Source: Actinosynnema pretiosum (GTDB taxonomy: Bacteria; Actinomycetota; Actinomycetes; Mycobacteriales; Pseudonocardiaceae). Taken from it: a DNA stretch of 64,000 nt. Below are positions 24,251 to 33,293 of this stretch, piece after piece. The DNA lies in assembly GCF_024171695.1 (NCBI RefSeq), contig NZ_JAMTCF010000018.1, positions 62,001 through 126,000 on the forward strand. Direction: 5' to 3'. Position numbers and translations under genes: made by a program. The notes beneath the pieces are model-generated. The model was not told where the DNA came from. It was given only the letters and a program-made list of their open reading frames with translations, and ran no database searches. Within the stretch, counting starts at the first letter, position 1. Every line of letters begins with the position of its first letter.

Positions 24251-25482
24251 GCGGCGCGCCCACCCGCGCCGGGGACGGGCTGGACGCCACCCAGCCGCTC
24301 GGCTCGGCGACCCAGCCGGTGGACCTGAGCGAGATCACCGCCGTCACCCCCGCCGTGGTCGTCGCGCAAGCGCACGTCCCACCCGCCCACGTGCAACCCG
24401 CGCACGTCCCACCAGCGCAGGTCCCGCCGGGGCACGTCCCACCCGCGCACGTCTCGCCAGCACAGGTCCCGCCGGGGCACGTCCCACCCGCGCACCTCCC
24501 ACCAGCGCACGCCCAGCCCGCGCCCGGCGTGACGCAGCCCGTCGAGTCCCGGATCGGGTCCACCCAGCGGATGGCCGCCGTCACCGGCCGCGTCCCGGTG
24601 GCCGCCTACGCCCGGCTCGCCAAGCCCGACGTCGTCGACCACCACCTCGGCGTGCTGCTGGTGTGGGCGCTGCTCTCGCCGGACCTGCGCCTGGACGGCC
24701 ACGTGCTGGCCACCACCGCCGTGTTCCTGCTCGGCCAGGTGTCCGTGCTCGCCGCCACGGGCGCGCTGGACGACCTGACCGGCTTCCGCGACGGCCGCGA
24801 CGCCACCGGCCACGGCCCCGGCAGCGCCAAGCGGGTCCGCGAGCCGCTCGTCACGGGCGCCCTCACCGAACCGCAGGTGGTCCGCTTCGCCCTGGCCACC
24901 GGCGTCGTCGGCACTGCGCTGTGGGGCGCCGCGATCCTGATGGCCCCGCACCGCCCGTTCTGGGTGGTCGCGCTGATCGCGCTCACCTGCTTCTCCTCGT
25001 TCCGGCGCTCGTGGGGCGCGAAGTTCAGCCACCGGGGGTTCCGGGAGTTCCGCACCGCGAGCCTCGGCTGGGCGCTCGTGCTCGCCCCCTACGGGCTGGC
25101 GGTCGGCTCGGTCGACGGGTTCGCCCTGGTCCAGGCCCTGCTGTTCGGCATGGGGCCGCTGCTGTTCGCCGTCTACTCCGGCACCGCCGAGGGCGACCGC
25201 TCGGCAGGCCGCCCGACCTCGGCCGCGCAGGCCACCCCGCCCGGCAGCGCGCTGTTCGTCATGTCCCTGACCACCGCCGAGATGGCGCTGATGGTCATCG
25301 CGCCGATCGTGGGCGCGCCCTGGTGGTTCCTGGCCGCGATGACGCCCACGTTCTGCCTGCGCGTCGCCCAGCTGCGGATCGGGTTCGGCCGGGGCGACGT
25401 CCCGCGCGCCAGGACGCTCGGTGTCCGCACCCACCGGCTCACCACCGCCGTGCTGCTCGTGATCGACCTGGCGGTGCGGTGA
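24247..25482 (+). CDS. UbiA-family prenyltransferase-like membrane protein with HVPPA repeats
   Basis: A 411-residue protein. Residues 42-93 are tandem pentapeptides of the form HVPPA/QVPPG, encoded by a 15-bp DNA period. The rest is a polytopic UbiA-type membrane domain of about eight helices. The first aspartate-rich motif is DDLTGFRDGRD (175-185), as in UbiA enzymes that bind Mg-diphosphate. The second is reduced to SGTAEGDRSAGR. UbiA proteins transfer a prenyl or other diphosphate-linked group to an aromatic or polar acceptor in the membrane. The context of ligase, FAD enzyme and methyltransferase suggests modification of a small ring acceptor. Its stop overlaps the next start (TGATG). 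Confidence 0.78.
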   Translation: MSGAPTRAGDGLDATQPLGSATQPVDLSEITAVTPAVVVAQAHVPPAHVQPAHVPPAQVPPGHVPPAHVSPAQVPPGHVPPAHLPPAHAQPAPGVTQPVESRIGSTQRMAAVTGRVPVAAYARLAKPDVVDHHLGVLLVWALLSPDLRLDGHVLATTAVFLLGQVSVLAATGALDDLTGFRDGRDATGHGPGSAKRVREPLVTGALTEPQVVRFALATGVVGTALWGAAILMAPHRPFWVVALIALTCFSSFRRSWGAKFSHRGFREFRTASLGWALVLAPYGLAVGSVDGFALVQALLFGMGPLLFAVYSGTAEGDRSAGRPTSAAQATPPGSALFVMSLTTAEMALMVIAPIVGAPWWFLAAMTPTFCLRVAQLRIGFGRGDVPRARTLGVRTHRLTTAVLLVIDLAVR

Positions 25483-26771
25483 TGGACCTCGACGTCGCCG
25501 TCGTCGGCGGGGGTGTCGCCGGGCTCGCCGCCGCGCACGCCGCGCGCGCCTCGGGCGGCCGGGTGCGGGTGTTCGAGGCCGCCGACCACGTGGGCGGGCG
25601 GACGTCGACGCTGCGCGTGGACGGCTTCCTCGCCGACACCGGGGCCGAGTGGCTGCCCGAGCGCGGTTGCGAGGCCACCTGGTCGCTGCTGGCCGAGCTG
25701 GGCGTCGACCGCGCCGACGTGCCGCTGATCGGGCGGCGGGTCGGGGTGTGGCGCGACGGCCGGGTCCGGCCCGGCGTCACCGACCTGGTCGGGCTGCTCA
25801 CCGGGGCCGGGCTCGGCCTGCGGGCCAGGCTGGACGCGCGGCGCGCGCTCGGCTCCGGCCACGACCTGGACCGGCCGGAGGCCTCCGGCAACGCCACCGT
25901 CGTCGAGCACCTGTCCCGCCACCACCGGGACGTGCTGGAGTACCTGCTCCAGCCGGTCGTGTCCGGGCTCTTCGGCTGGCGGCCCGAGCGCTCGGCCGTC
26001 GCGCCCGCGCTGGCGCTGCTCGGCTCGGTCGGGCCCGCCTCCACCTGGCGGGTCCACCCCGACGGCATGGACCAGCTCGCCCGCGCGCTCGCGGACCGGC
26101 TCGACGTGGAGACCTCCGCGCGGGTCACCGAGGTCGTGGCCGACCGGGACGGCGCCCGGCTGGTCGTCGGCGGGCGGGAGGTCGCGGCCCGCCGGGTCGT
26201 GCTGGCCGTGCCCGCCCCGGTCGCGCTGGACCTGCACGCCAACCCGCCCGAGCAGGAGGCGGAGTTCCTGCGCGCCTGCACCTTCACCCCGGTGGTGAAG
26301 GTCCACCTGCTGCTGGACCGGCCGCTGCCGTCCAACGCCCACCTGGTCGTGGTGCCGCGCGCGGAGAGCGACGTCGTCTCCGCGATCGCCTTCGACCACC
26401 TCAGGCACCCCGGCCGCGCACCCGGGGGAAGGGGCCTGCTGACCGTGATCGCCAACCCGGTGCTCGCGCCCCGGCTGGCCAGGCTGTCCGACGCGGACGT
26501 CGCCGACATGCTCACCCGCGCCGCGGGCACGTTCGCGCCCGGCCTCGAGCAGGCCGTCACCGGCGCGCTGGTGCACCGGTTCCGGCACGGGCTGCCCGAG
26601 GCCACGCCGAGGGCGCTGGGCCTGCGCGCCGGGTTCGCCGCCGGGCTCGGCTCGTCCGCCGTGGACTACGCGGGGGACTGGGTGCTGCTGAGCCCGTGCG
26701 GCGAGGCCGCCGTCCGCACCGGTCTGCGCGCGGGCGCCCGCGCCGTCGCCAGGAGGGGTGAGCTGGTGTGA
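25482..26771 (+). CDS. FAD-dependent amine oxidase / protoporphyrinogen-oxidase-like enzyme
   Basis: The 429-residue protein opens with the dinucleotide-binding motif VVGGGVAGLAAAHAARASGG, followed by the amine-oxidase signature VFEAADHVGGRTST. It ends with GDWVLLSPCGEAAVRTGLRA, the C-terminal FAD block. The middle has FGWRPERSAV and VHPDGMDQLARALA as in the protoporphyrinogen oxidase/phytoene desaturase group. It probably dehydrogenates the cluster intermediate. The ATG overlaps the UbiA stop, and its own stop overlaps the ligase start, so it is tightly co-translated. Confidence 0.85.
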   Translation: MDLDVAVVGGGVAGLAAAHAARASGGRVRVFEAADHVGGRTSTLRVDGFLADTGAEWLPERGCEATWSLLAELGVDRADVPLIGRRVGVWRDGRVRPGVTDLVGLLTGAGLGLRARLDARRALGSGHDLDRPEASGNATVVEHLSRHHRDVLEYLLQPVVSGLFGWRPERSAVAPALALLGSVGPASTWRVHPDGMDQLARALADRLDVETSARVTEVVADRDGARLVVGGREVAARRVVLAVPAPVALDLHANPPEQEAEFLRACTFTPVVKVHLLLDRPLPSNAHLVVVPRAESDVVSAIAFDHLRHPGRAPGGRGLLTVIANPVLAPRLARLSDADVADMLTRAAGTFAPGLEQAVTGALVHRFRHGLPEATPRALGLRAGFAAGLGSSAVDYAGDWVLLSPCGEAAVRTGLRAGARAVARRGELV

Positions 26772-28318
26772 GACCGCACGACGTGGGACTGCTGTTCGAG
26801 GAGTGCGCGCAGCGCGGCCACCGCACCGCCGTGGTGCTGGACCGGCCGCTGGACATCGCGCCCGAGCTGGGCGCGCACCTGACCGTGCCGGAGCTCGCCG
26901 ACCTGGTCGCCGAGGCCTCCGGGTGGCTGGCGGCGGCGGGCGCGCGGCCGGGGGACCGGGTCGCGATCGTCAAGCGCAACCACTGGGACTACGACCTGCT
27001 GGCCTGCGCGGCGGTGCGGATCGGCGCGATCCCGGCCCAGCTGTCCGGGCACCTGTCCGACGAGGTGCTGGAGATCCTGCTCAAGCGGCTCGACCCGGCG
27101 GTGCTGGTCACCGACCGGGCCCTGCCGGGCAGCGGCGCGCGGACCGTGCTCGCGCTCGCCGAGGACGTCGACGGCGCGCTCACCCTGGACCAGGTGCGCG
27201 GCAGCGCCCGCCCGGCCCCGCGCCGCCGCCACGACGACGAGCCGCTGGTGGTCAACCACACCTCCGGCACCACGGGCGTGCCCAAGCTGGTCGCGCACAG
27301 CACCCGGAGCGCGGTGCTCCTGCTGGCCCGCAAGGAGTCCGTGCGCTGGCCGGTGATCGGCCTGCGCCCGGACGACGTGCTCGCCAACGCCAGCTCCTAC
27401 GCGCACGCCCGCACGTTCCGCTGGACCGCGAGCGCCCTCGCGTCCGCGCCCGCGCAGATCACCGTGCTCAGCGACCCCTCCTCCGCGCCCAGGGTGCTCT
27501 CCGCGCACCCGCCGACCGTGGTGGAGGCGCTGCCCTCGGCGTACGCGCGCTGGCAGACCGTGGTGGGCGTGCCGGACAACCCGTTCCGCAGGGTCCGGCT
27601 GTACGCGAGCGGCCACGACGCGGTGCACCCGCCCACGGTGCGCCGGATGCTCAACGCCTCCCGGCACGAGCACCCGGTGTGGGTGCAGGGGTGGGGCCAG
27701 ACCGAGACCGGCCCGCTGACCCTCCGGTTCCTCACCCGCCGCGCCGTCACCGGCCCCCGGCCCAGCACCCGCCACCTCGGCAGGCCGCTGCCCGGCGGCG
27801 CGAAGCTGCGCGTGGTCGACCCGGAGACGTTCGAGCCGCTGCCGCGCGGGCGCGTCGGGCTGCTGCTGGCCCGCACCCCCGCGCTCGGCTCCGGCTACCT
27901 CGGCGAGGAGGAGCGCTGGCGCGCCAAGGAGGTCGACGGCTGGTGGAACACCGGCGACCTCGGCTCGATCAGCCGCACCGGGGCGGTCCGCCTGCTCGAC
28001 CGGGAGGTCGACTCGGCGCCCGGCGTGAGCTGCCTGAACGTCGAGGACCTGGTGGAGAACCGGCTGCCCGAGGTGGTCGAGTGCGTGCTGCTGACCCCGA
28101 CCGGCCGCCCGCCGCTGCCGGTGCTGGTCACCTCGGACGGCCTGATCGGCGAGCGCCGCTGGCGCACCGCCGTGGCCGACCTGCCGGTCATGGCGGCGCC
28201 GGTCGTGCTCGGCTGGGACGAGGTGCCGCGCACCGGGACCGGGAAGGTGCGCAGGTTGGAGCTGCTGGCCAGGCTGGACGGCCGGGTCGAGCCCGACGCG
28301 CGCGGGCGCTGGACGTGA
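26768..28318 (+). CDS. AMP-forming acyl-CoA synthetase / ligase
   Basis: A 516-residue ANL-superfamily protein. The phosphate loop is HTSGTTGVPKLVAH (about residues 162-176), the adenine motif is GWGQTETGPL, the hinge region is NTGDLGSIS, and the C-terminal catalytic lysine lies in RTGTGKVRRLEL (about 488). It should activate a carboxylate as acyl-adenylate and transfer it to CoA or another acceptor. Together with the CaiB-type gene two positions downstream, it suggests CoA thioester chemistry in this pathway. The GTG start overlaps the upstream stop (GTGA). Confidence 0.9.
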   Translation: MRPHDVGLLFEECAQRGHRTAVVLDRPLDIAPELGAHLTVPELADLVAEASGWLAAAGARPGDRVAIVKRNHWDYDLLACAAVRIGAIPAQLSGHLSDEVLEILLKRLDPAVLVTDRALPGSGARTVLALAEDVDGALTLDQVRGSARPAPRRRHDDEPLVVNHTSGTTGVPKLVAHSTRSAVLLLARKESVRWPVIGLRPDDVLANASSYAHARTFRWTASALASAPAQITVLSDPSSAPRVLSAHPPTVVEALPSAYARWQTVVGVPDNPFRRVRLYASGHDAVHPPTVRRMLNASRHEHPVWVQGWGQTETGPLTLRFLTRRAVTGPRPSTRHLGRPLPGGAKLRVVDPETFEPLPRGRVGLLLARTPALGSGYLGEEERWRAKEVDGWWNTGDLGSISRTGAVRLLDREVDSAPGVSCLNVEDLVENRLPEVVECVLLTPTGRPPLPVLVTSDGLIGERRWRTAVADLPVMAAPVVLGWDEVPRTGTGKVRRLELLARLDGRVEPDARGRWT

Positions 28319-28358
28319 GGCGCCGCAGGAGCGCCGGGACACCACGAGGGGAGCGGCC

Positions 28359-29153
28359 TTGACCGCGATCGACGCGGGGTACGTGTTCGACAACCACAGC
28401 GACCACGCGGGCGAGCAGCACCGCTGCCTGGCCGCCGCCTACGACCCGATGACCTTCACGCGGCTGGCGCGGACCGGGGTGCGCAAGGGCTGGCGGTGCC
28501 TGGAGGTCGGGGCGGGCGGCGGCAGCGTCGCGCACTGGCTGGCCAACCGGGTCGCGCCCACCGGGTCGGTGCTGGCCACCGACATCAGGCCCGAGCACGT
28601 GCCGAGCGCGCCGGGGCTGACCGTGGCCAGGCACGACGTGGTCGTCGACCCGCTGCCGGAGGGCGAGTTCGACCTGGTGCACGCGCGGCTGGTGCTGCTG
28701 CACCTGCCCGAGCGGGAACCGGTGCTGGACAAGCTGGTGCGCTCGCTCAAGCCGGGCGGGTGGTTGCAGCTGGACGAGTTCGACCTCACCTACGGGCCGG
28801 TGCTGCTCGCGCCGGGTCCGCGCGCCGCCGCCGTGTACGAGAAGTTCCTGGCGGCGAAGGAGGAGGTGCTCGTGCGGGCGGGCGCGGACCCGTCCTGGGG
28901 CCGGCGGGCAGCCGCCGCGATGGCCGGGGCCGGGCTGGTGGACGTGGACCCGGTGCCCGCGCTGTTCCCGTGGCGGGCAGGGTCGCCGGGGGTGCGGCTG
29001 ATCGCGCACCACACCCGGCACCTGCGCGACCGGCTGGTGGCGGCGGGCATGACGGACGGGGAGCTGGCCGAGGTGCGCGAGGTCGTGGCGGACCCGGCGT
29101 TCCGGGCGACCTCGTGCGCGGTGTACTCGGTGCAGGGCAGGCGACCCGCGTGA
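28359..29153 (+). CDS. Class I SAM-dependent methyltransferase
   Basis: The 264-residue protein has the SAM-binding motif I CLEVGAGGGSVAHWLANRV, motif II acid LATDIRPEHV, and the post-motif FDLVHARLVLLHLPERE. It is most like actinomycete small-molecule O- or C-methyltransferases. The TTG start follows GAGGGGAG and leaves a 40-bp gap after the ligase gene, the only larger gap in this run of genes. Its stop overlaps the CoA-transferase start. The acceptor is presumably the cluster product. Confidence 0.85.
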   Translation: MTAIDAGYVFDNHSDHAGEQHRCLAAAYDPMTFTRLARTGVRKGWRCLEVGAGGGSVAHWLANRVAPTGSVLATDIRPEHVPSAPGLTVARHDVVVDPLPEGEFDLVHARLVLLHLPEREPVLDKLVRSLKPGGWLQLDEFDLTYGPVLLAPGPRAAAVYEKFLAAKEEVLVRAGADPSWGRRAAAAMAGAGLVDVDPVPALFPWRAGSPGVRLIAHHTRHLRDRLVAAGMTDGELAEVREVVADPAFRATSCAVYSVQGRRPA

Positions 29154-30748
29154 CCGCGCTGCTGGACGCGCTGTCCTGGGCGGGGCCGGTCGACCTGCCG
29201 CTGGAGTGCGAGGCTGACGTGCAGGCGGCGTGCGGGCTCATGCACGTGCACGGGCGCGCGCTGGGCGGACCGGCCCGGTTGGGGCTGGACTACGCGTCGG
29301 CGCTGGCCGGTGAGCTGGTCGGGCTCGGGGGGCTGGCGGTGGAGCTGTCGGTCGCGCGGGGCGGGCCGGTGCGCGGGTTCACCACGTCCGTGGCGCAGGC
29401 CGGGCTGCTGGCGGTGTCCCAGCACCTCGCGGCGGCCACCGCGCGCGACGACGGCGCGCCACCGGAGGTCCACGCCCCCGGCGGGCCGCCGTTCACCTCG
29501 GCGGAGGGGGTCGAGTTCGAGCTGGAGGCCCTGGACGCGGGGGTGTGGCTGCGGTTCTGGACCAGCGCGGGCGCCTCGCCGAGCGCGGTGGCGTCGGGCT
29601 GGCGCCCGTTCCTGCACCGCGCTGCCACCGCGAGCTGCCCGCTGCCCGCGGAGCTGCACGCCGTCGCGGCGGGGCACCCGCTGCCGGTGCTGCGGGCGCT
29701 TGCCGAGGACACCGGGATGACGTTGGTGCGGGTGTCCGCGCGTCGGGTGGTCGACCTGGCCGCGCACCGGGTGACGGCGTTGGGTGGGGCGGTGTTGAGC
29801 GGGGTGCCGGGTGGTGCTGCGCTGGGTGGTTCGGCGCTGGGTGGTGCGGCGCGGGAGAGTTCGGTACCGGGTGGTTCAGCGCTGGGTGTTGCCGCGCGAG
29901 GGAGTTCGGCGCCAGGGGGTTCGGCGTCGGGTGGTTTGGCGCAGGGCGGTTCGACGGTGGGCGGTGTCGCGCTGTCCGTGCCACCGTTCCAGCCCTCGGG
30001 CGCGCTCCCGCTGGCCGGGGTGGTGGTGCTGGAGTCGTGCGGTCGGGGGCAGGGTCCGCTGGCCGGGCACCTGCTGCGGATGCTCGGGGCGAGCGTGGTG
30101 CGGCTGGAGCAGCCGGGTGGTGACCCGCTGCGCGCCGTGCCGCCGGTCGTCGTGCCGCAGCCGGGGTCGGCCGCCGTGTCCGCGCGGTTCCACGCGCTCA
30201 ACCGGGGCAAGGGCGTCGCGTTCGCCGATCTGTCCACTTCGGATGGTCGGGAGCGGGCGCTGGAGCTCGCGCGCGGCGCGGACGTGTTCCTGCACGACTG
30301 GGCTCCCGGCGAGCAGGAGCGCAGGCGGCTCGGCCCGGCGGAGGCGGCGGCGCGGCCGGGGATCGTGCACGCGCACGCCTCCGGGTGGGGCGCGGAGCTG
30401 GGGCCGAACCCGCCGCTGGGCACGGACTACGCGGTGCGGGCCCACGCAGGTGTGCCGCGTTCCCTGATGACGCTGGTCGACGTGTTCGGGGGAGTGGTGT
30501 GCGCCCGCGCCGTGCTGGACGGGCTGCTGCGCCGGGCGCGGTCCGGGCGCGGGCAGGCGGTGGAGTCCTCGCTGCTGTCGGCGGCGTCGCGGCTCAACGC
30601 GGTGTCGGCGGGCGGGCCTTCCGGTGGCGCGCCGTCCGTGCCGGTGTGCGACGACCTCGCGGCGCTGGCGCGGGACCCGGCGTTCGCGCGGGCGGTCGGG
30701 TTCGACGGGTGCGCGCTGCCCGGTCCGCCTTGGGAGTTCCTGACTTGA
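29150..30748 (+). CDS. CaiB/BaiF-type CoA-transferase with unusual N-terminal half
   Basis: The 532-residue protein has a C-terminal type III CoA-transferase region from about 285: LPLAGVVVLESCGRGQGPLA, FHALNRGKGVAFADLSTSDG, and the catalytic aspartate candidate D426 in PLGTDYAVRAHAG. The N-terminal 215 residues resemble a displaced C-terminal CaiB half but are not confidently assigned. Between them, residues 221-272 are Gly/Ser/Ala repeats (GGSAL type) on a 15-bp DNA period. The usual 400-residue order is therefore rearranged or duplicated. It may move CoA to or from the acid activated by the upstream ligase. It is the last gene of the cluster; about 230 bp without an obvious gene follow. 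Confidence 0.72.
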   Translation: MTALLDALSWAGPVDLPLECEADVQAACGLMHVHGRALGGPARLGLDYASALAGELVGLGGLAVELSVARGGPVRGFTTSVAQAGLLAVSQHLAAATARDDGAPPEVHAPGGPPFTSAEGVEFELEALDAGVWLRFWTSAGASPSAVASGWRPFLHRAATASCPLPAELHAVAAGHPLPVLRALAEDTGMTLVRVSARRVVDLAAHRVTALGGAVLSGVPGGAALGGSALGGAARESSVPGGSALGVAARGSSAPGGSASGGLAQGGSTVGGVALSVPPFQPSGALPLAGVVVLESCGRGQGPLAGHLLRMLGASVVRLEQPGGDPLRAVPPVVVPQPGSAAVSARFHALNRGKGVAFADLSTSDGRERALELARGADVFLHDWAPGEQERRRLGPAEAAARPGIVHAHASGWGAELGPNPPLGTDYAVRAHAGVPRSLMTLVDVFGGVVCARAVLDGLLRRARSGRGQAVESSLLSAASRLNAVSAGGPSGGAPSVPVCDDLAALARDPAFARAVGFDGCALPGPPWEFLT

Positions 30749-30978
30749 TCAGGGGGCGGGGGTGGCTGGGCTCGCTGTTCCGGGGGCGGGGTGCCGCGCA
30801 CCCTCGGTCGGGTCGCGGCGGTTGACCTGGGGCAACTGCGGTAGCGGTGCGGCTGACGTGAGGGCGGGGGATGGTCGGCGCTCGTGCACTGGCCGCCCCC
30901 GTGCCTGCCGCCTTCCTCGCCCCCGCGTCTACCGTGCCCGCGTCACGCGAACGGCCCAGTGCCGGCTAGGCTCGGGGG

Positions 30979-31347
30979 ATGCCGCAGATCACCGTCGAGT
31001 ACTCCGCGTCCCTGTCCGACGCTTTCGACCGGCGTGCGTTCGCGCTCGCGCTGCACCCCGTGCTCGCCGAGGTCGCAGGCAGCGAACTGGGTTCGTTCAA
31101 GACCCGCTCCTACCGCCTGGACGAGGCCGTCGTGGGCGACGGCGCGTCCGGGGAGTCCATGGTGCACGTCCGCGTAGGCCTGTTCTCCGGCCGCGACGCC
31201 GCGACGAAGGCCGCCGTGGCCGACGCCACGCTCTCCGTGCTCACCGCCCACCTCGCGACGGTGTCGGGCCAGCGGGTCCAGGCCACCGTGGAGATCGCCG
31301 AGCTGGACAAGGACAGCTACCGCAAGCAGTACGTCGGCGGCCTCTGA
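30979..31347 (+). CDS. 5-carboxymethyl-2-hydroxymuconate isomerase-like protein (tautomerase superfamily)
   Basis: A 122-residue protein beginning MPQITVEYSAS, where the proline after the initiator Met is the catalytic N-terminal base of this tautomerase family. The family blocks FKTRSYRLDEAVVGDGA and FVHVRVGLFSGRD-like MVHVRVGLFSGRD are present, as is the C-terminal EIAELDKDSYRKQ. HpcD/CHMI acts in homoprotocatechuate degradation, but no other genes of that pathway are nearby, so the natural substrate is open. It stands alone, followed by the tandem-repeat array. Confidence 0.85.
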   Translation: MPQITVEYSASLSDAFDRRAFALALHPVLAEVAGSELGSFKTRSYRLDEAVVGDGASGESMVHVRVGLFSGRDAATKAAVADATLSVLTAHLATVSGQRVQATVEIAELDKDSYRKQYVGGL

Positions 31348-31389
31348 CCGGTTGCGAGACCGACGGCGCGGGTGGCGCTCCGCGCCCTC

Positions 31390-31536
31390 GCGCCGTAGTG
31401 CGGACCGTTCGCGCCGTAGTGCGGACCGTTCGCGCCGTAGTGCGGACCGTTCGCGCCGTAGTGCGGACCGTTCGCGCCGTAGTGCGGACCGTTCGCGCCG
31501 TAGTGCGGACCGTTCGCGCCGTAGTGCGGACCGTTC
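31390..31536. repeat. Seven perfect 21-bp tandem repeats containing GTGCGGACCGTTC
   Basis: Seven identical 21-bp units lie in the 661-bp gap between the isomerase gene and the next gene. Each unit is GCGCCGTA followed by GTGCGGACCGTTC. The complement of the 13-bp part, GAACGGTCCGCAC, is the repeated motif of the array at 63087-63472. The rest of the gap (31537-32008) shows no gene. A GATAAT hexamer with a weak promoter context occurs near 31874. Confidence 0.95.
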
Positions 31537-32008
31537 GCGCGCCCCCACACGAGCGGCCCCGCCAGGGAACCTCGGTTCGGCGAAACCACTGCCCGCGGAT
31601 TCTCGTGCGTCGGCTGCCAGTCGCGCTCCGCCGCGCCCCGCTCCCGTCCCGCCGCGCCCCGCCAAGCGCGCTCTCTGTCAAGATCCCCGCGCCTCGCCAC
31701 CGCCTCCCCGAGCGCCACCCCACCCCACCCGCCCACCAACCGGCCGATCGCCCCCGGCAAGCGCTTTCCCGCTCACCGCGAAAACCCCAGGTCACCGCGT
31801 TCTCCGCACAGCTGCGGGGAAAACTCCTTCTGCATATGATCCCGTTCTGCCCCGAAAGGGGGCATCCGAGGGTGATAATCGAGCACATGGGTCGTCGGGG
31901 GGCGCGCTCGTTCGGAACGACCGCACCCGCCGCTCGGTGCGCGCGCCGGGCGGCCCCGTGCTCGTGCCGGGTCCGAGGAGGGCGTCGCACACGTCGAGGA
32001 GACCGCGG

Positions 32009-33139
32009 TTGACTTCCGCTGGGAGTGGTGACGGCAGGGTGTCCGTGTCGCTGACCGGGCCGAACAGCCACGTGCTGGTGCGGCGACCCGGTGTCGGGAG
32101 CCTGTCGGTGGGGCAGGCCGGTTCGGACAAGGTCGACCTGGTGGTCGGCCCCGACGACCCGGTGGACTGGACCGCGCTCGACGGGCTGGAGACCCCGGCG
32201 GGCGGGTTGTGGCCGCGCTGGGTGGACTACCGGGGCAACGACCTGTCGGTGTTCGAGTGGGCCCGCGACCGCCGGGTGGAGGGCCTGCACTTCGCAGCTG
32301 CCTCGGACGTCGCGATCGACGCGGGCCTGTCCCGGTTCGGCTCGCTCACCGTCAACTCCGGCGGCCACTGCGTCCGGCTGCGGCTCGCGCCCGCCGAGCT
32401 CTGCCCGCGCGTTGCGCTGCAGGGCGCGCCTGCCGACTTCGTGCTGTCCACGACCGGCGCGCTGCCCGAGCTCGCCCTGGCGCTGCCCGCCACCGCCGCC
32501 CGCGCGCTGCCCCGGCTGCCGGTGCTGGCCGATCTCACTCACCTGATGGTGTCCACCGGCCCGCTGGACGAGCCGTTCGACTGCCGCAGCCTGCTCCAGT
32601 TCCCGCGCCTGCGCTCGCTCGCCCTGTCCGGCTCCCTGGCGCACCTCGCCGCGCTGGAGGCGCTCCCGCTGCGCCAGTTGCAGATCCGCTTCTGCCCCGA
32701 CCTGTCCGGGCTGCCCGCGCTGCGCGCCTTCCCCGACCTGACCTCGTTCCTGGCCTGGAACGTGGACGCGGCGGTGGGCCGCAGGCTGCGCACCGAGCTG
32801 CGCGGCCCGATCGCGCAGCGGCTGACCGGGCACAGCGGCGTGTCCCAGCTGCGCGAGCGGCCGTGGTTCGTGGAGGAGTACGGGCTGCCGTTCGCCGGGT
32901 GGGCGCCCAGGACGGCGGGGGCGGCGACGAAGGCGTTCAAGGTCGCGTCCAAGGCGATTGGACGGGGCGGGGACGTGCGGGAAGCGGTCACCGGGTTCGT
33001 GCGCCGGGTGGGCGAGCTGCCGGGGGTGGAGACCGGGGAGCGCGAGGACGCGGCTGAGGCCGCCGTGCTGCTGGGCGAGATCGGCGGCGTCGACCGGGAC
33101 ACCGCGCTCGGCTGGTTCGAGGCCGTCCGGGACTTCTGA
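32009..33139 (+). CDS. Hypothetical protein with degenerate leucine-rich repeats
   Basis: A 376-residue soluble protein starting at TTG, 7 bp after GAGGAG. The middle (about 60-260) has regularly spaced Leu/Pro segments such as LPRLPVLADLTHLMVST, LLQFPRLRSLALSGSLAHLA and LSGLPALRAFPDLTSFLAWN, which suggest irregular leucine-rich repeats. The C-terminus is helical (REAVTGFVRRVGELPGVETG, then AAEAAVLLGEIGGVDRDTAL). Similar immunity-like or scaffold proteins are common in actinomycetes. No catalytic motif was seen, and the role is unknown. Confidence 0.65.
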   Translation: MTSAGSGDGRVSVSLTGPNSHVLVRRPGVGSLSVGQAGSDKVDLVVGPDDPVDWTALDGLETPAGGLWPRWVDYRGNDLSVFEWARDRRVEGLHFAAASDVAIDAGLSRFGSLTVNSGGHCVRLRLAPAELCPRVALQGAPADFVLSTTGALPELALALPATAARALPRLPVLADLTHLMVSTGPLDEPFDCRSLLQFPRLRSLALSGSLAHLAALEALPLRQLQIRFCPDLSGLPALRAFPDLTSFLAWNVDAAVGRRLRTELRGPIAQRLTGHSGVSQLRERPWFVEEYGLPFAGWAPRTAGAATKAFKVASKAIGRGGDVREAVTGFVRRVGELPGVETGEREDAAEAAVLLGEIGGVDRDTALGWFEAVRDF

Positions 33140-33155
33140 CCGGTACCAGGCTTCT

Positions 33156-33191
33156 GAGCGACACCTGACCGTCGAGCGACACCTGACCGTC
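33156..33191. repeat. 18-bp tandem repeat downstream of LRR-like gene
   Basis: Two exact copies of GAGCGACACCTGACCGTC and the start of a third. Farther on (about 33251-33299), a second, longer unit beginning CCCCAAAA is roughly duplicated before the terminator hairpin. Confidence 0.8.
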
Positions 33192-33293
33192 GAGCGGTAC
33201 CGGACTTCCTGGCTGCGCCGGACCGCCCGCCCAACCCCGCCCGCGCACAACCCCAAAACACCGAAGACCGGAAAGCCCCCAAAAAACACCGAA

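Noticed and set aside
31352..32008. Upstream extension of the LRR-like gene with seven RRSADRS repeats
   Set aside because: The repeat peptide is the translation of the 21-bp tandem array. The TTG at 32009 has a good ribosome-binding site, and the extension lacks one.
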